A DNA stretch of 64,000 nucleotides from Bradyrhizobium ottawaense (GCF_002278135.3 NZ_CP029425.2:4998001-5062000), one strand, 5' to 3'. Positions 26,918 to 35,794 are shown, counted from the stretch's first letter. Made by a program: numbers and translations. The notes: generated by a model from the sequence alone, not told the origin.

Positions 26918-28219
26918 TCAGATTGCAGCGGCCACTTGTTCCTCGCCGTCGAGCACGCGCCTCAGGCGCTCGCCGTCGAGCGCGCCTTCCCATTTGGCAA
27001 TCGCGATGGTCGCGACCGCGTTTCCGATCAGGTTGGTCGGCGTCAAGCCCTGCGACATCAGGCGATGGATGCCGAGCACCAGCGCAACGCTCGTCACCGG
27101 GATGGTGCCGGTCGCCGACAGCGTCGCCGCCAGCACGACGAAGGCGGCGCCGGCAATCCCCGCCGCCCCCTTGGAGGTCACCAGCAGGATCAGCAAGAGC
27201 TCGATCTGATCGGCCAGCCCGAACGGCGTGTTGGTTGCCTGCGCCAGGAACACCGAGGCCGCCGCGAGGTAGAGGCAGGTGCCGTCGAGATTGAAGGAAT
27301 AGCCCGTCGGGATGACGAGCCCGACCACGCTCTTCTCGCAGCCCGCTTTCTCCAGCTTGGTCAGCATCCGCGGCAGCACCGTCTCCGACGATGTCGTGGC
27401 TATGCAGATCAGCAGCTCTTCCCAGATGTAGCGGATCAGCTTGAGCAATGAGAAGCCGCAGAGCCGCGCCACCGGGCCGAGCGCCACGACGATGAAGACC
27501 ACACAGGTGAGATAGAAGTCTCCGAGCAGCTTGCCGAGCGAGGCCAGCGATCCCACGCCGAACTTGCCGACCGTAAAGGCGATGGCACCGAAGGCACCGA
27601 TCGGCGCCGCCCACATCACGAAACCGACGACGGCGAACACCATTTTCGCAGCGATGTCGATCAGATGGACCAGCGGCGCGGCCCGTTCGCCGAGCTGCAC
27701 CAGCGCAAAGCCGCAAAGGACCGAGATGAACAGCACCTGGAGGATGTTGCCTTCGGCAAAGGCGCCGATGAACGTCGCGGGCACGATGTTCATCAGGAAC
27801 GGCACGAAGCCAATGACGCTGGTCTGCTTGACATAAGGCTCGATCGCGCTGGCATTGATGCTGGCGGGATCGATGTTCATGCCGACGCCGGGCTTGAGCA
27901 GGTTGATCGCGATGAGACCGATGATCAGCGCGATCGTGGTCATGATCTCGAAATAGACGATCGCCTTCACGGCGACGCGCCCGACCCGCGCCATGTCGGC
28001 CATATGGGCGATGCCGTGCACGACGGTGCAGAAGATGATCGGCGCGATCAGCATCCGGATCGCCTTGATGAAGGCATCCCCCAGCGGCTGCATCTTGGCG
28101 CCCGCCTCGGGACTGGCGATCCCAAGCGCGATGCCGGCGGCCATGGCGATGAGCACCTGGATCCAGAGCTCCCTCCACCAGGGCCGCCCGCGCGGCTTGT
28201 CGATTGCAAGCACGGTCAT
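26918..28219 (-). CDS. C4-dicarboxylate/amino acid:cation symporter (DAACS, DctA-like)
   Basis: 433 aa with about eight membrane helices and re-entrant loops. The DAACS substrate motifs are clear: ATTSSETVLPRMLTKLE (Ser-rich hairpin) and VIPTGYSFNLDGTCLYLA. It would bring in a dicarboxylate or a related aromatic/tricarboxylic acid with protons or sodium. Inside a PDC/oxalomesaconate operon it may import a pathway substrate rather than succinate. Its start overlaps the lactonase stop by 4 bp (ATGA). Confidence 0.85.
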   Translation of the reverse strand: MTVLAIDKPRGRPWWRELWIQVLIAMAAGIALGIASPEAGAKMQPLGDAFIKAIRMLIAPIIFCTVVHGIAHMADMARVGRVAVKAIVYFEIMTTIALIIGLIAINLLKPGVGMNIDPASINASAIEPYVKQTSVIGFVPFLMNIVPATFIGAFAEGNILQVLFISVLCGFALVQLGERAAPLVHLIDIAAKMVFAVVGFVMWAAPIGAFGAIAFTVGKFGVGSLASLGKLLGDFYLTCVVFIVVALGPVARLCGFSLLKLIRYIWEELLICIATTSSETVLPRMLTKLEKAGCEKSVVGLVIPTGYSFNLDGTCLYLAAASVFLAQATNTPFGLADQIELLLILLVTSKGAAGIAGAAFVVLAATLSATGTIPVTSVALVLGIHRLMSQGLTPTNLIGNAVATIAIAKWEGALDGERLRRVLDGEEQVAAAI

Positions 28220-29100
28220 CGGTCGAACTCGAACAGGCGCGCCGGATTGTCGACAAGGATCTTCTGCTGGAACTCGGGTTCGGGCGCGAACAGCGGAATC
28301 AGGTCGACGAGGTCGCCGTCATTCGGCATCACCTTGACGTTGGGATGCGGCCAGTCGGTGCCCCAGATGACGCGATCCGGCGCGGTCTCGACGATCTTTC
28401 GCGCGAACGGCACCGCATCGGTAAAGGGCGGACCGCTGGAGGACACCCGCTCCGAGCCGCAGATCTTGACCCAGCATTTCTCGTCGCGCTGCATCAGCTC
28501 GATCAGGATCCTGAACGGAAGCTGATCGAGCCCCTGCGCCGCCTTCACACGGCCCATATGGTCGATGGTGTAGCTGAGCGGCAGCCTGGTCAGCATGTCG
28601 GCATATTCAGGCAAATCGATCGCATCGAAATGCAGGTCGATGTGCCAGCCAAGCGGCGTGACCATCGCGATGATACGGTCGAACACGCGCTTGTCGGGCA
28701 CGCCGCCGAGATGGCGGACGAAATTGAAGCGGCAGCCGCGGAAGCCACCTTCGTGCAGCACACGGAGCTCGCGCTCGGTGATGCTGTCGTCGATATTGGC
28801 GACCGCACGGTAGGCGCCGTTGCTCTCAGCGATCGCATCAAGCGCCACACTGTTGTCGGTGCCGTGCACGCTGGCATTGACGATGACCGCACGCTCCACG
28901 CCGAGCTTGGCATGCAACGCCCTGAAATCCTCCAGCGGCGCGTCCGGCGGCGTGTAGGACCGGTCAGGCGCATAAGGGTATTTCGCACCGGGACCGAAGA
29001 TGTGGCAATGCGCGTCGCATGACAGCTTCGGCAGCTTGAACTTGGGCGTGCGCGTGTTCGGATCGGGCGGCGGAATGGTGGGCGTGTACATCATCGTCAT
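28216..29100 (-). CDS. ligI: 2-pyrone-4,6-dicarboxylate lactonase (LigI-like amidohydrolase)
   Basis: About 294 aa. It shows the amidohydrolase metal-site His pair DAHCHIFGPG (about 31 and 33) and a terminal IWGTDWPHPN with the catalytic Asp. YPYAPDRSYTPPDAPLEDF and RGCRFNFVRHLGG are typical of PDC hydrolases. It opens 2-pyrone-4,6-dicarboxylate to 4-oxalomesaconate, feeding the hydratase and aldolase encoded downstream. First gene of a six-gene operon. Several start codons are clustered (GTG 29103, ATG 29100, 29094, 29091); none has a strong site. Confidence 0.86.
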   Translation of the reverse strand: MTMMYTPTIPPPDPNTRTPKFKLPKLSCDAHCHIFGPGAKYPYAPDRSYTPPDAPLEDFRALHAKLGVERAVIVNASVHGTDNSVALDAIAESNGAYRAVANIDDSITERELRVLHEGGFRGCRFNFVRHLGGVPDKRVFDRIIAMVTPLGWHIDLHFDAIDLPEYADMLTRLPLSYTIDHMGRVKAAQGLDQLPFRILIELMQRDEKCWVKICGSERVSSSGPPFTDAVPFARKIVETAPDRVIWGTDWPHPNVKVMPNDGDLVDLIPLFAPEPEFQQKILVDNPARLFEFDR

Positions 29101-29130
29101 CACTTCAACCGTCGAGCGAGACGGCTTCTT

Positions 29131-29841
29131 TCAAGTCCTGCTGCCGACGACCGGCCGCCGCCGCGACGGCGCGACATGATCGAGCGGCGGCGCCTGGAAG
29201 GAGGCAACCGTGGCCTGCACCAGCTGCTCGATAGCGCTGGCGGCATCGCCGCCACCGGCTTCGCCGCGCGACAGGCGCGAGACGCGATCGGGCGTCACCA
29301 GCGAGTAATAAAGTGCGCCTAGCAGGAAGTGACTGCGCCAGACGATGTCGGTGCGCGGAATGTGCGGCAGGCTCTCGTGGATCGCATCGATGAAGGCGTG
29401 GCTGGTGTCGTCAAATGTCTGCGCGATGATTTTTCGCGCGACCTCGTTGCCTTCGGCCGACATCACGGCGCGCAGCCGCGTGAAGCGCGCGCCGCCGCCG
29501 GCAAGATCGCTGCCTGAGGTGAAAGCCGGCACGACATAGGCGCGCACCACCGCCTCCAGCCGGTCCTGGAGATCACGCACGCGCCTCGCGGCGGCGAGCA
29601 GTTCCGAACGGCGCAAATTCATCGGCCCGCAATGGCGGCGGTAGATCTCCAGCAGCAGGCCGTCCTTGGTCTTGAAATGATAGGTGACGCTGCCTGGATT
29701 GGCTCCGGCAGCCTGCGCGATGTCGCGCACCGAGACGGCATTGAAGCCGTTGGTGGCGAACAGCTCCTCGGCCGCGGCGAGGATCGCCTCGCGCATGTTC
29801 GGCTTGCGGGCCGTTTCCTTGCTGGTGGGCTTGCGTACCAT
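29131..29841 (-). CDS. TetR-family transcriptional regulator
   Basis: About 236 aa. The N-terminal HTH is canonical (AVSVRDIAQAAGANPGSVTYHF with FKTKDGLLLEI), preceded by a basic tail; the ligand domain has a long C-terminal extension rich in Arg and Pro. It lies 30 bp upstream of the lactonase gene on the same strand, so it may be the operon's first gene as well as its regulator. A palindrome directly upstream of its start (29845-29864) is repeated before the extradiol dioxygenase at 53286, so both are probably its targets. Confidence 0.88.
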   Translation of the reverse strand: MVRKPTSKETARKPNMREAILAAAEELFATNGFNAVSVRDIAQAAGANPGSVTYHFKTKDGLLLEIYRRHCGPMNLRRSELLAAARRVRDLQDRLEAVVRAYVVPAFTSGSDLAGGGARFTRLRAVMSAEGNEVARKIIAQTFDDTSHAFIDAIHESLPHIPRTDIVWRSHFLLGALYYSLVTPDRVSRLSRGEAGGGDAASAIEQLVQATVASFQAPPLDHVAPSRRRPVVGSRT

Positions 29842-29844
29842 GTG

Positions 29845-29884
29845 ATTTGTACTATCGTACAAAAGATCAGGTCTCGTCAACAAA
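29845..29884. promoter_or_regulatory. TetR operator and promoter module, copy 1
   Basis: ATTTGTAC-TATC-GTACAAA is an inverted repeat starting 4 nt upstream of the TetR start codon. Reading on the minus strand, TTGACG (preceded by TTGT) stands about 15 nt before TACGAT inside the palindrome, giving a promoter whose -10 lies within the operator. The 40-bp block matches 53286-53325 at 35 positions. It also lies between tetR and the divergent Bug gene, so it may control three transcripts. Confidence 0.65.
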
Positions 29885-29953
29885 AACCATGGCGGCATCC
29901 AGACGACTCGAAGACCGATGCAAGGATGCGCGCCCGCAAGGAGTGCTGGGAAA

Positions 29954-30934
29954 ATGCTGGGTTTGAACAAGACAATCGGCGGATTGATGCTGGGCGCCGG
30001 TTTGCTGCTGGCGGGCAGCGCCGCGCAGGCCGCCGACAATTATCCGAGCAAGCCGGTTCACATCCTCGTTCCCTACGCGGCCGGCGGCGCGGTCGATGTG
30101 CTCGCGCGCACGCTGGGCCAGGCGCTGGCCAAGTCTTGGGGGCAGCAGCCGGTGGTCGACAATCGTCCAGGCGCCGGCGGGATCGTCGCCTCGCAGGCGC
30201 TGACACAGGCCGCGCCCGACGGCTACACGCTGATCCTGGTCGCGAGCGGCCATCCGCTCAACCAGTTCATCTATCCGAGCGTGCCCTACGACACGTTTAG
30301 GGATTTTACCGCAATCACCGAAGTCGCCTCCTCACCGCTCGCGATCGTCGTGGCCAAGGACAGCCCCTACAAGACGCTCGGAGATCTCCTCGCTGGGGCG
30401 AAGAAGGAGCCGGACAAGCTCTCCTACGGCATGTCCGGCAATGGCACCTCGGCGCATCTGGCCGGCGAACTGTTGAAACACATATCCGGCAGCAAAATCG
30501 TCGCGATCCCCTACAAGGGCGGCGCGCCGGCGCTGACCGCCGTGATCGCAGGCGAAATCCCGCTCAGCATCAATCCGCTTGCGGAAGCGATCGGTCAGCT
30601 CGAAGGCGGTCCGGTGCGCGCACTCGCGGTGACCTCGGCCGAACGCTCCAAGGCGCTACCTGACGTCCCGACCGTCGCAGAATCCGGCGTCGCCGGTTAC
30701 GACGTTTCGGTGTGGTGGGGCGTGCTTGGTCCGGCAAAAATGCCGCCGGAGATCGTGGCGAAGCTCGAAACCGATCTGAAGGCAGCGCTTCAGGACCCGA
30801 ACGTGCTGTCGACGCTCGGCAAGATCGGCGCCGCTCCGGTCGGCTCCTCTGCCAAGGAGTTTGACGCCTACATGCACGCCGAGGCAACCAAATGGGAGCC
30901 GGTGCTGAAGGCGGCCAACATCCGCGCGCAGTGA
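29954..30934 (+). CDS. Bug-family (TctC) tripartite tricarboxylate transporter receptor
   Basis: About 326 aa with a signal peptide (GGLMLGAGLLLAGSAAQA). The mature start NYPSKPVHILVPYAAGGAVDVLAR and GQQPVVDNRPGAGGIVASQAL are hallmarks of Bug receptors. These periplasmic proteins bind carboxylates, often aromatic acids such as phthalates. No TctA/TctB membrane partners are adjacent. Divergent from the TetR gene, so it may bind the acid degraded by the neighbouring operon. The start is set at 29954, with AAGGAG ten nt upstream. Confidence 0.88.
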   Translation: MLGLNKTIGGLMLGAGLLLAGSAAQAADNYPSKPVHILVPYAAGGAVDVLARTLGQALAKSWGQQPVVDNRPGAGGIVASQALTQAAPDGYTLILVASGHPLNQFIYPSVPYDTFRDFTAITEVASSPLAIVVAKDSPYKTLGDLLAGAKKEPDKLSYGMSGNGTSAHLAGELLKHISGSKIVAIPYKGGAPALTAVIAGEIPLSINPLAEAIGQLEGGPVRALAVTSAERSKALPDVPTVAESGVAGYDVSVWWGVLGPAKMPPEIVAKLETDLKAALQDPNVLSTLGKIGAAPVGSSAKEFDAYMHAEATKWEPVLKAANIRAQ

Positions 30935-31012
30935 GCAGCAGCAGGCGGCCTTGCGCGGCGCGGTCAGGACTTCGCGCGCGTAGCAAGCCTCGGCTCAGCA
31001 ACAAGGGCCTGT

Positions 31013-32152
31013 TCAGTTGTGGGCCCTCGCCCGCATCTTCTCCGGCGTAACGGGCCGTAGGAAATCGGCATCATCGTCGGTCGACGGGATCAGGATCGCG
31101 CGCTCGCGCGGCAGCGCCTCCGGCATCTCGTCGCGGATGAAGGCCACGAGCTTTTCCCTGATCTCGCAGCGCAGGTCCCACGACTGCGGCGCGTTTCTCG
31201 CGCTGACCAGCGCGCGGAGCTCGATGGTCCGCGAGTCCGCGTCGATCACCTGGAGATTGACCACGGCACCATCCCAGAGCTTGGACTGTTTCACGGCGTC
31301 CTCCAGCCAACGCCGGATGCGCGGGACGTCGGCACGATAGTCGACGTGGAGCGCGATCACGCCGATCAGGGATGCGGTGTCGCGGGTCCAGTTCTGGAAC
31401 GGCTTCTCGATGAAATAGGACAACGGCACCACCATGCGGCGCCAGTCCCACAGCCGGATCACGACATAAGTCGAGGCGATATCCTCCACCCAGCCCCATT
31501 CGTTCTCGATGATCACGGCATCCTCGATGCGGATCGGCTGCGTGATCGCGATCTGCAGGCCTGCGATCAGGTTGCTGAGCAGCGGCCGGGCGGCAAGGCC
31601 GACGATGATGCCGGCCGCGCCGGCGGAGGCGAACAGGCTGACGCCATATTGCCTCACCGAATCGAACGTCATCAGCGCGGTGGACACCGTGATGACGACG
31701 ATGATGGTGTCGGTGACGCGCTTGAACACGCGAACTTGCGTCACGTGCTTGCGCGCGACGAAATTCTCGCTGACGTCGCGGAAATTCTGCAGATAGCGCG
31801 CCGCGCTCATGTCCACGATCCGGATCGAGATCCAGCCGATCAGGGCAATGACGGCCACGACGAACAGGCGCATCAGCGGCGTGCGGATCATGTCGTCGAG
31901 CGGGGCAAGCGGCAGGACCAATGCGACGGCCGCCAGGCAAAGCGCCAGCTGGGCCGGGCCGGCGGTGCGGTCGATGAATACGCTCAGGAGCGGAAGGCGG
32001 GTTCCGAAGGCGCGCGCGAGCAGCCATACGGCGAGCCGGTAGACGAACAGCGCAAGCAAGATCGCGCCGACAACCAGGCCGAGGCCGACAAACCACGACG
32101 GTATCCAGCCGAACATCCTGTCGATGTCAGCCATCAGGGCCTGCAAATTCAT
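31013..32152 (-). CDS. MscS-family mechanosensitive ion channel
   Basis: 379 aa. About five N-terminal hydrophobic helices precede the MscS pore region (LFASAGAAGIIVGLAARPLLSNLIAGLQIAITQPI) and the beta domain (IRIEDAVIIENEWGWVEDIASTYVVIRLWD). The C-terminal part is the alpha/beta vestibule. It opens under membrane tension to release solutes in hypo-osmotic shock. Single gene, start ATG 32152, divergent from the DUF763 gene. Confidence 0.88.
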   Translation of the reverse strand: MNLQALMADIDRMFGWIPSWFVGLGLVVGAILLALFVYRLAVWLLARAFGTRLPLLSVFIDRTAGPAQLALCLAAVALVLPLAPLDDMIRTPLMRLFVVAVIALIGWISIRIVDMSAARYLQNFRDVSENFVARKHVTQVRVFKRVTDTIIVVITVSTALMTFDSVRQYGVSLFASAGAAGIIVGLAARPLLSNLIAGLQIAITQPIRIEDAVIIENEWGWVEDIASTYVVIRLWDWRRMVVPLSYFIEKPFQNWTRDTASLIGVIALHVDYRADVPRIRRWLEDAVKQSKLWDGAVVNLQVIDADSRTIELRALVSARNAPQSWDLRCEIREKLVAFIRDEMPEALPRERAILIPSTDDDADFLRPVTPEKMRARAHN

Positions 32153-32280
32153 CGATTGTCCCCGTCATTGCATTCGCATAGCCCGCTCAACGCCTCCCGG
32201 CCGGCTTCGCTCCCCTCTCTCGTGCAACGCAGCATTCCGCAGATGCAACCGTCGCCGAACTGCGCTAATTTGTGAGCACC

Positions 32281-33531
32281 ATGACCAGACGTACCGGCAG
32301 CGCCGATCTTCCCTTGCACACCGGACGGGTTCCGCCGTGGCTCGCGAGCCGCATGGCTTCGCTGGGATCGATCGTCACGCAGGCGATCGTGCATCATTAC
32401 GGCCGCGATGCGTTTCTCCAGCGGCTGTCCCATCCATTCTGGTTCCAGTCATTCGGCGCCGTGATGGGAATGGACTGGCACTCCTCCGGCATCACGACAT
32501 CCGTGATCGGCGCACTGAAGCGCGGGCTCGGGCCGCTCCAGGACGAGCTTGGCATCTATGTCTGCGGCGGCCGCGGCCAGCATTCGCGCAAGACGCCGGA
32601 CGAGTTGATGCAGCTCGGCGACCGCGTTGGATTCGACGGCGCAAAGCTCACCCGCGCCAGCCGCCTGGTGGCGAAGGTCGACAGCGCGGCCGTGCAGGAC
32701 GGCTTCGACCTCTATCTCCACGGCTTCTTCGTGACCGCCGACGGCAAATGGACGGTGGTGCAGCAGGGCATGAACGGCGACAAGCGGCAGGCCCGCCGCT
32801 ATCACTGGCATTCCGAGGCGCTGAAGAGCTTTGTCGATACGCCGCACAGCGCGATCGACGGCCCGCAGCAAGGCGAGATCGTCAATCTCACCGACCACCG
32901 CGCCGATATCTCGCGGAGCGCGCAGCTCGAGCTCCTCAACGATCTCGGCCCCGATCGAATCCTCACTGAATTCGAGCGGCTCACCGGGCCTGCGCCCGAG
33001 CCTGCGCAGGCCATGCTGCCGCATCTGATCATGCCCGCGCATCACGATGTCCGGCCGAAGGATGTGTTCGCGCGGCGCCTGCACGGCACCCTCGCCGCAG
33101 CCGCCGAACGCGGCCCGGTCGATTTCCCGGAGCTGCTGCTGACGCCCGGCGTCGGCGCGCGCACCGTGCGCTCGCTGGCGATGGTCGCCGAGGTCGTGCA
33201 CGGCGCGCCCTATCGCTTCAGGGATCCCGCGCGTTTCTCGCTCGCCCATGGCGGCAAGGACCGGCATCCCTACCCTGTCCCGATCAAGGTCTATGACGAG
33301 ACCATCCGCGTGCTGAAGGGCGCGATCCAGAACGCCAAGCTCGGGCGTGATGAAGAGATGCAGGCGATGAAGCGGCTAGATGATCAGGCACGGCGGCTGG
33401 AACGCACCGCGCACGGCCCGTCGGTCGAGACCTACATCGCCGGCGAGCGCGCGGCGTCACCCGACCTCGACGGCCGCTCCGTCTTCGGCTGGGAGCGCGA
33501 TCTCGTGCCGACAAAAAAGCGGACCGGCTGA
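32281..33531 (+). CDS. DUF763 family protein
   Basis: 416 aa. The opening MTRRTGSADLPLHTGRVPPWL is the standard DUF763 start, so I prefer ATG 32281 over the GTG nine bases earlier. Further conserved blocks are YVCGGRGQHSRKTPDEL and QQGMNGDKRQARRYHWHSE, and a His-rich LTLSDHRAD-like segment (NLTDHRADISR). The family resembles nuclease or nucleotidyl-processing proteins in its conserved His/Arg pattern, but no function is established. The 3' end contains a hairpin used as terminator by the opposite strand. Confidence 0.8.
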   Translation: MTRRTGSADLPLHTGRVPPWLASRMASLGSIVTQAIVHHYGRDAFLQRLSHPFWFQSFGAVMGMDWHSSGITTSVIGALKRGLGPLQDELGIYVCGGRGQHSRKTPDELMQLGDRVGFDGAKLTRASRLVAKVDSAAVQDGFDLYLHGFFVTADGKWTVVQQGMNGDKRQARRYHWHSEALKSFVDTPHSAIDGPQQGEIVNLTDHRADISRSAQLELLNDLGPDRILTEFERLTGPAPEPAQAMLPHLIMPAHHDVRPKDVFARRLHGTLAAAAERGPVDFPELLLTPGVGARTVRSLAMVAEVVHGAPYRFRDPARFSLAHGGKDRHPYPVPIKVYDETIRVLKGAIQNAKLGRDEEMQAMKRLDDQARRLERTAHGPSVETYIAGERAASPDLDGRSVFGWERDLVPTKKRTG

Positions 33532-33543
33532 AGACCGGTCCGC
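33513..33543 (-). terminator. Rho-independent terminator of the minus-strand small-protein genes, embedded in DUF763
   Basis: On the minus strand a perfect 9-bp stem (GCGGACCGG/CCGGTCCGC, 33519-33527 with 33535-33543) with a 7-nt loop is followed directly by a run of six T. It lies 26 bp past the stop at 33570 and overlaps the stop codon of the convergent DUF763 gene. Confidence 0.75.
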
Positions 33544-33569
33544 AAGTTTCAGCGGGAGGAACGGCTCTC

Positions 33570-33812
33570 TCAGGTCTCGTCAGTCTCCGGCGTCTCGTCG
33601 AGCCGGTTGGCTGCATGATCCTGATACTGTTCGGTCTGAATGGACTTGCCGTCCATGCCGCGAATGTCCGAATGCTGGGCCTTGTCGCGGTTGGACAGGA
33701 CCATGTTATCGCCGATCTTGTCCTTGGGCACTTCGGTCAATGCACCGGTGCCGTCGCCCTTGCCATGCATGCCGGATCTGAAGTGCGTCTTGCTGCCGTG
33801 CCCACTTGGCAT
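33570..33812 (-). CDS. Small hydrophilic hypothetical protein
   Basis: 80 aa (MPSGHGSKTHFRSGMHGKGD...), very polar, Gly/Asp/Lys-rich with no hydrophobic core, so probably disordered. GAGGAGA lies six nt before the start. It is the last of three tiny same-strand genes and is followed by a strong terminator. Such proteins in rhizobia are often part of the general stress response; that is inference. Confidence 0.6.
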   Translation of the reverse strand: MPSGHGSKTHFRSGMHGKGDGTGALTEVPKDKIGDNMVLSNRDKAQHSDIRGMDGKSIQTEQYQDHAANRLDETPETDET

Positions 33813-33894
33813 CAGTCTCTCCTCTTGCAGTGATCGCCCGTTGAAAGCTCGGTACTCCCGTTGCACCGGCGTCGGTCGCGGCGGCCGCTGTGGT

Positions 33895-34095
33895 CTATCT
33901 GCCGCCGCCCTTGCCGGCCGCATCGTGGCGGTGATGGGAATCCTGCTCGCCTCCACCACCGGAGACGCGGCTGTGGCTTCGCTGTTCATCGTCCGCAGGC
34001 GGCTTCTTCACCTCCAGCGGCGCCTTCGCGTTCTCATGCGATGCCCCGGGGCCGCCCTGACGAATGCTGCTGGGTGTCTTGGTGGATGTCGACAT
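33895..34095 (-). CDS. Small hydrophilic hypothetical protein
   Basis: 66 aa (MSTSTKTPSSIRQGGPGASH...), with His, Gly, Lys and Glu rich stretches and a GGGGEQDSHHRHDAAGKGGG tail. Predicted disordered; the His cluster could bind metal. GAGGAGG lies nine nt upstream of the ATG. It starts 13 bp after the 61-aa gene and precedes the 80-aa gene by 82 bp. Confidence 0.55.
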   Translation of the reverse strand: MSTSTKTPSSIRQGGPGASHENAKAPLEVKKPPADDEQRSHSRVSGGGGEQDSHHRHDAAGKGGGR

Positions 34096-34108
34096 GAATG
34101 TCGCCTCC

Positions 34109-34294
34109 TCAACGGTCTTGCTGGTGTCCCTGATTGGTCGTGTTCTGCTTGATGTTGCCTTGTTGGCCCTGTTGGTCCGGATTTTCCGCGCGCTGCTGGC
34201 CGCGCGGAGTCTGATCGGCCGACGTTTGCTTAGTGTCGCCAGTTCCCTTCCGGCTCTGATTGTCCGGCGGAACATTCGGCATTTTGCTGGTCAT
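34109..34294 (-). CDS. Small Gln/Asn-rich hypothetical protein
   Basis: 61 aa (MTSKMPNVPPDNQSRKGTGD...), rich in Gln, Asn, Pro and Asp, with repeats of QQG. Predicted to be fully disordered. GAGAGG lies seven nt before the start. First of the three-gene set; a possible EcfG-type promoter lies about 75 bp upstream. Confidence 0.55.
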   Translation of the reverse strand: MTSKMPNVPPDNQSRKGTGDTKQTSADQTPRGQQRAENPDQQGQQGNIKQNTTNQGHQQDR

Positions 34295-34369
34295 GATCCA
34301 ACCTCTCTGAGAGATGGGAATCCCTGGACACGCAACTGTTCCTTCGCATGCCATCAGGTCCCGGTGGAC

Positions 34370-34394
34370 AACAGCAAGCGCCACAGGCTGTTCC
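34370..34394 (-). promoter_or_regulatory. Possible EcfG-type general stress promoter
   Basis: On the minus strand GGAAC (34394-34390) is followed after 16 nt by TGTT (34373-34370). The alphaproteobacterial EcfG consensus is GGAAC, 16-17 nt, CGTT. One base differs in the -10. It would drive the three small hydrophilic genes with a leader of about 70 nt. Confidence 0.35.
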
Positions 34395-34435
34395 GAGCAG
34401 ATCATGGTCAGCGACGATTTGCCGAAGAGAGAGCC

Positions 34436-35704
34436 TCACTCCGCCCGAACGGGAGAACGATCAGCCATCGCCGGCGCCGCAGCGGTAAATGTTCCGTGGA
34501 CCGCGGCCGTGACAGGAAGCTTCGCAATCATGCGAATCCCCGGCCGCTTGCGCCAATGGATCTGCGAGGGATCGACGGCCAGACCAAGTTTCGGCCAGCG
34601 CACGAACAGCGCTTCCAGCGCGCAGGCCGCCTCGATGCGCGCCAGCTGATGGCCGAGGCAGAAATGGATTCCTGTCCCGAACGAGAGGTGACGGTTCGGC
34701 TTGCGCTCGAGATCGAGGCTTTCGGGACGATCATGCATCGCCGGATCCATGTTTGCGGCGGCGAGCATCACCATGACACGGTCGCCCTTCTTCAAACGCA
34801 CGCCTTCGACCTCGACGTCCCGCCGCACATAGCGCGGTTTTGAAAATTGCACCGGAGAGACGAAACGCAAGAACTCTTCCACCGCAAGCCCGGCGCGGCT
34901 CCAGTCCTGTTCCAGCCAATCGTGAAGGCCGGGATTCCTGAGCAGCTCGTAGGCGGAACCGCTGATGAGATGCGTGGTCGTCTCGGAGCCGGCTGCAAGC
35001 AGCAGAAACACCATCGAGACCATTTCATCCGGCGTGATCTGAGCACCCTCGCGCTCGACCTGGACCAGTTCGGCGATCAGGCCTTCACCGCCCTGCACGC
35101 GCGCGGCCTGCAATTGCTGCTCGAGGTAGGCCCGCATCTTGCGAAAGGCCCACAGCAATCGAAAGAAGCTGACGACATTCGTCAGCGAGGACATCGCGTT
35201 GCCCCAGGCGATGAATTTGGGCCGGTCGGCCAGAGGCAATCCCAGAAGCTCGGAGATCACTGCGAGCGGCAGGATGCGCGCGTAGCGCTGGACCAGATCT
35301 GCTGGCCGTCCCTCCGCGAACAGCTCGTCGGCCAAGCCGTCGGCAATGGCACGGATGCGCGGCTCCATCGCGACGATGGCACGACGGCGAAAGGCCTCGT
35401 CCACGATGCTGCGGAGCCTCGTGTGATCTGGCTCGTCCATCGTCAGCATGTTGTTGGCGATGGTCCTGACGAAGCTCGGCATCCACCAGCGCAGACTCGC
35501 GACGTCGCCATCCTCCTTGCGCAGCGTGAAGGTGGCGCCGTCTTTCAGCACCTGTGCCGTCGCGTCATGGGTCGTGGTGATCCAGACATTGCCGACCAGG
35601 GGAAATCGCGTCGCGACGAGAGGACCGGACATGCGCAACGCCGCGATCGCCTTGGGCGGATCACGAAAGAAGGCCTCGCTTGTGAAATCGAGGCGCGCTG
35701 TCAT
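34436..35704 (-). CDS. Cytochrome P450
   Basis: 422 aa, bacterial soluble type. The I-helix oxygen-binding motif LLLAAGSETTTHLI, the EEFLRF (ExxR) helix and the haem loop FGTGIHFCLGHQLARIEA with the Cys ligand are all present. It hydroxylates an unknown substrate and needs a ferredoxin and reductase; neither is adjacent, although a ferredoxin-NADP reductase gene lies 0.5 kb upstream in coordinates beyond it. Start ATG 35704. Confidence 0.92.
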   Translation of the reverse strand: MTARLDFTSEAFFRDPPKAIAALRMSGPLVATRFPLVGNVWITTTHDATAQVLKDGATFTLRKEDGDVASLRWWMPSFVRTIANNMLTMDEPDHTRLRSIVDEAFRRRAIVAMEPRIRAIADGLADELFAEGRPADLVQRYARILPLAVISELLGLPLADRPKFIAWGNAMSSLTNVVSFFRLLWAFRKMRAYLEQQLQAARVQGGEGLIAELVQVEREGAQITPDEMVSMVFLLLAAGSETTTHLISGSAYELLRNPGLHDWLEQDWSRAGLAVEEFLRFVSPVQFSKPRYVRRDVEVEGVRLKKGDRVMVMLAAANMDPAMHDRPESLDLERKPNRHLSFGTGIHFCLGHQLARIEAACALEALFVRWPKLGLAVDPSQIHWRKRPGIRMIAKLPVTAAVHGTFTAAAPAMADRSPVRAE

Positions 35705-35794
35705 GGGATCACCGGAGTGATTGTTGGCGTCTCACCCAAATGGTATGGGCGGGCCAACGCGCAAGGGTCGGAACTGGCGCGAGGAGACGAAGAC

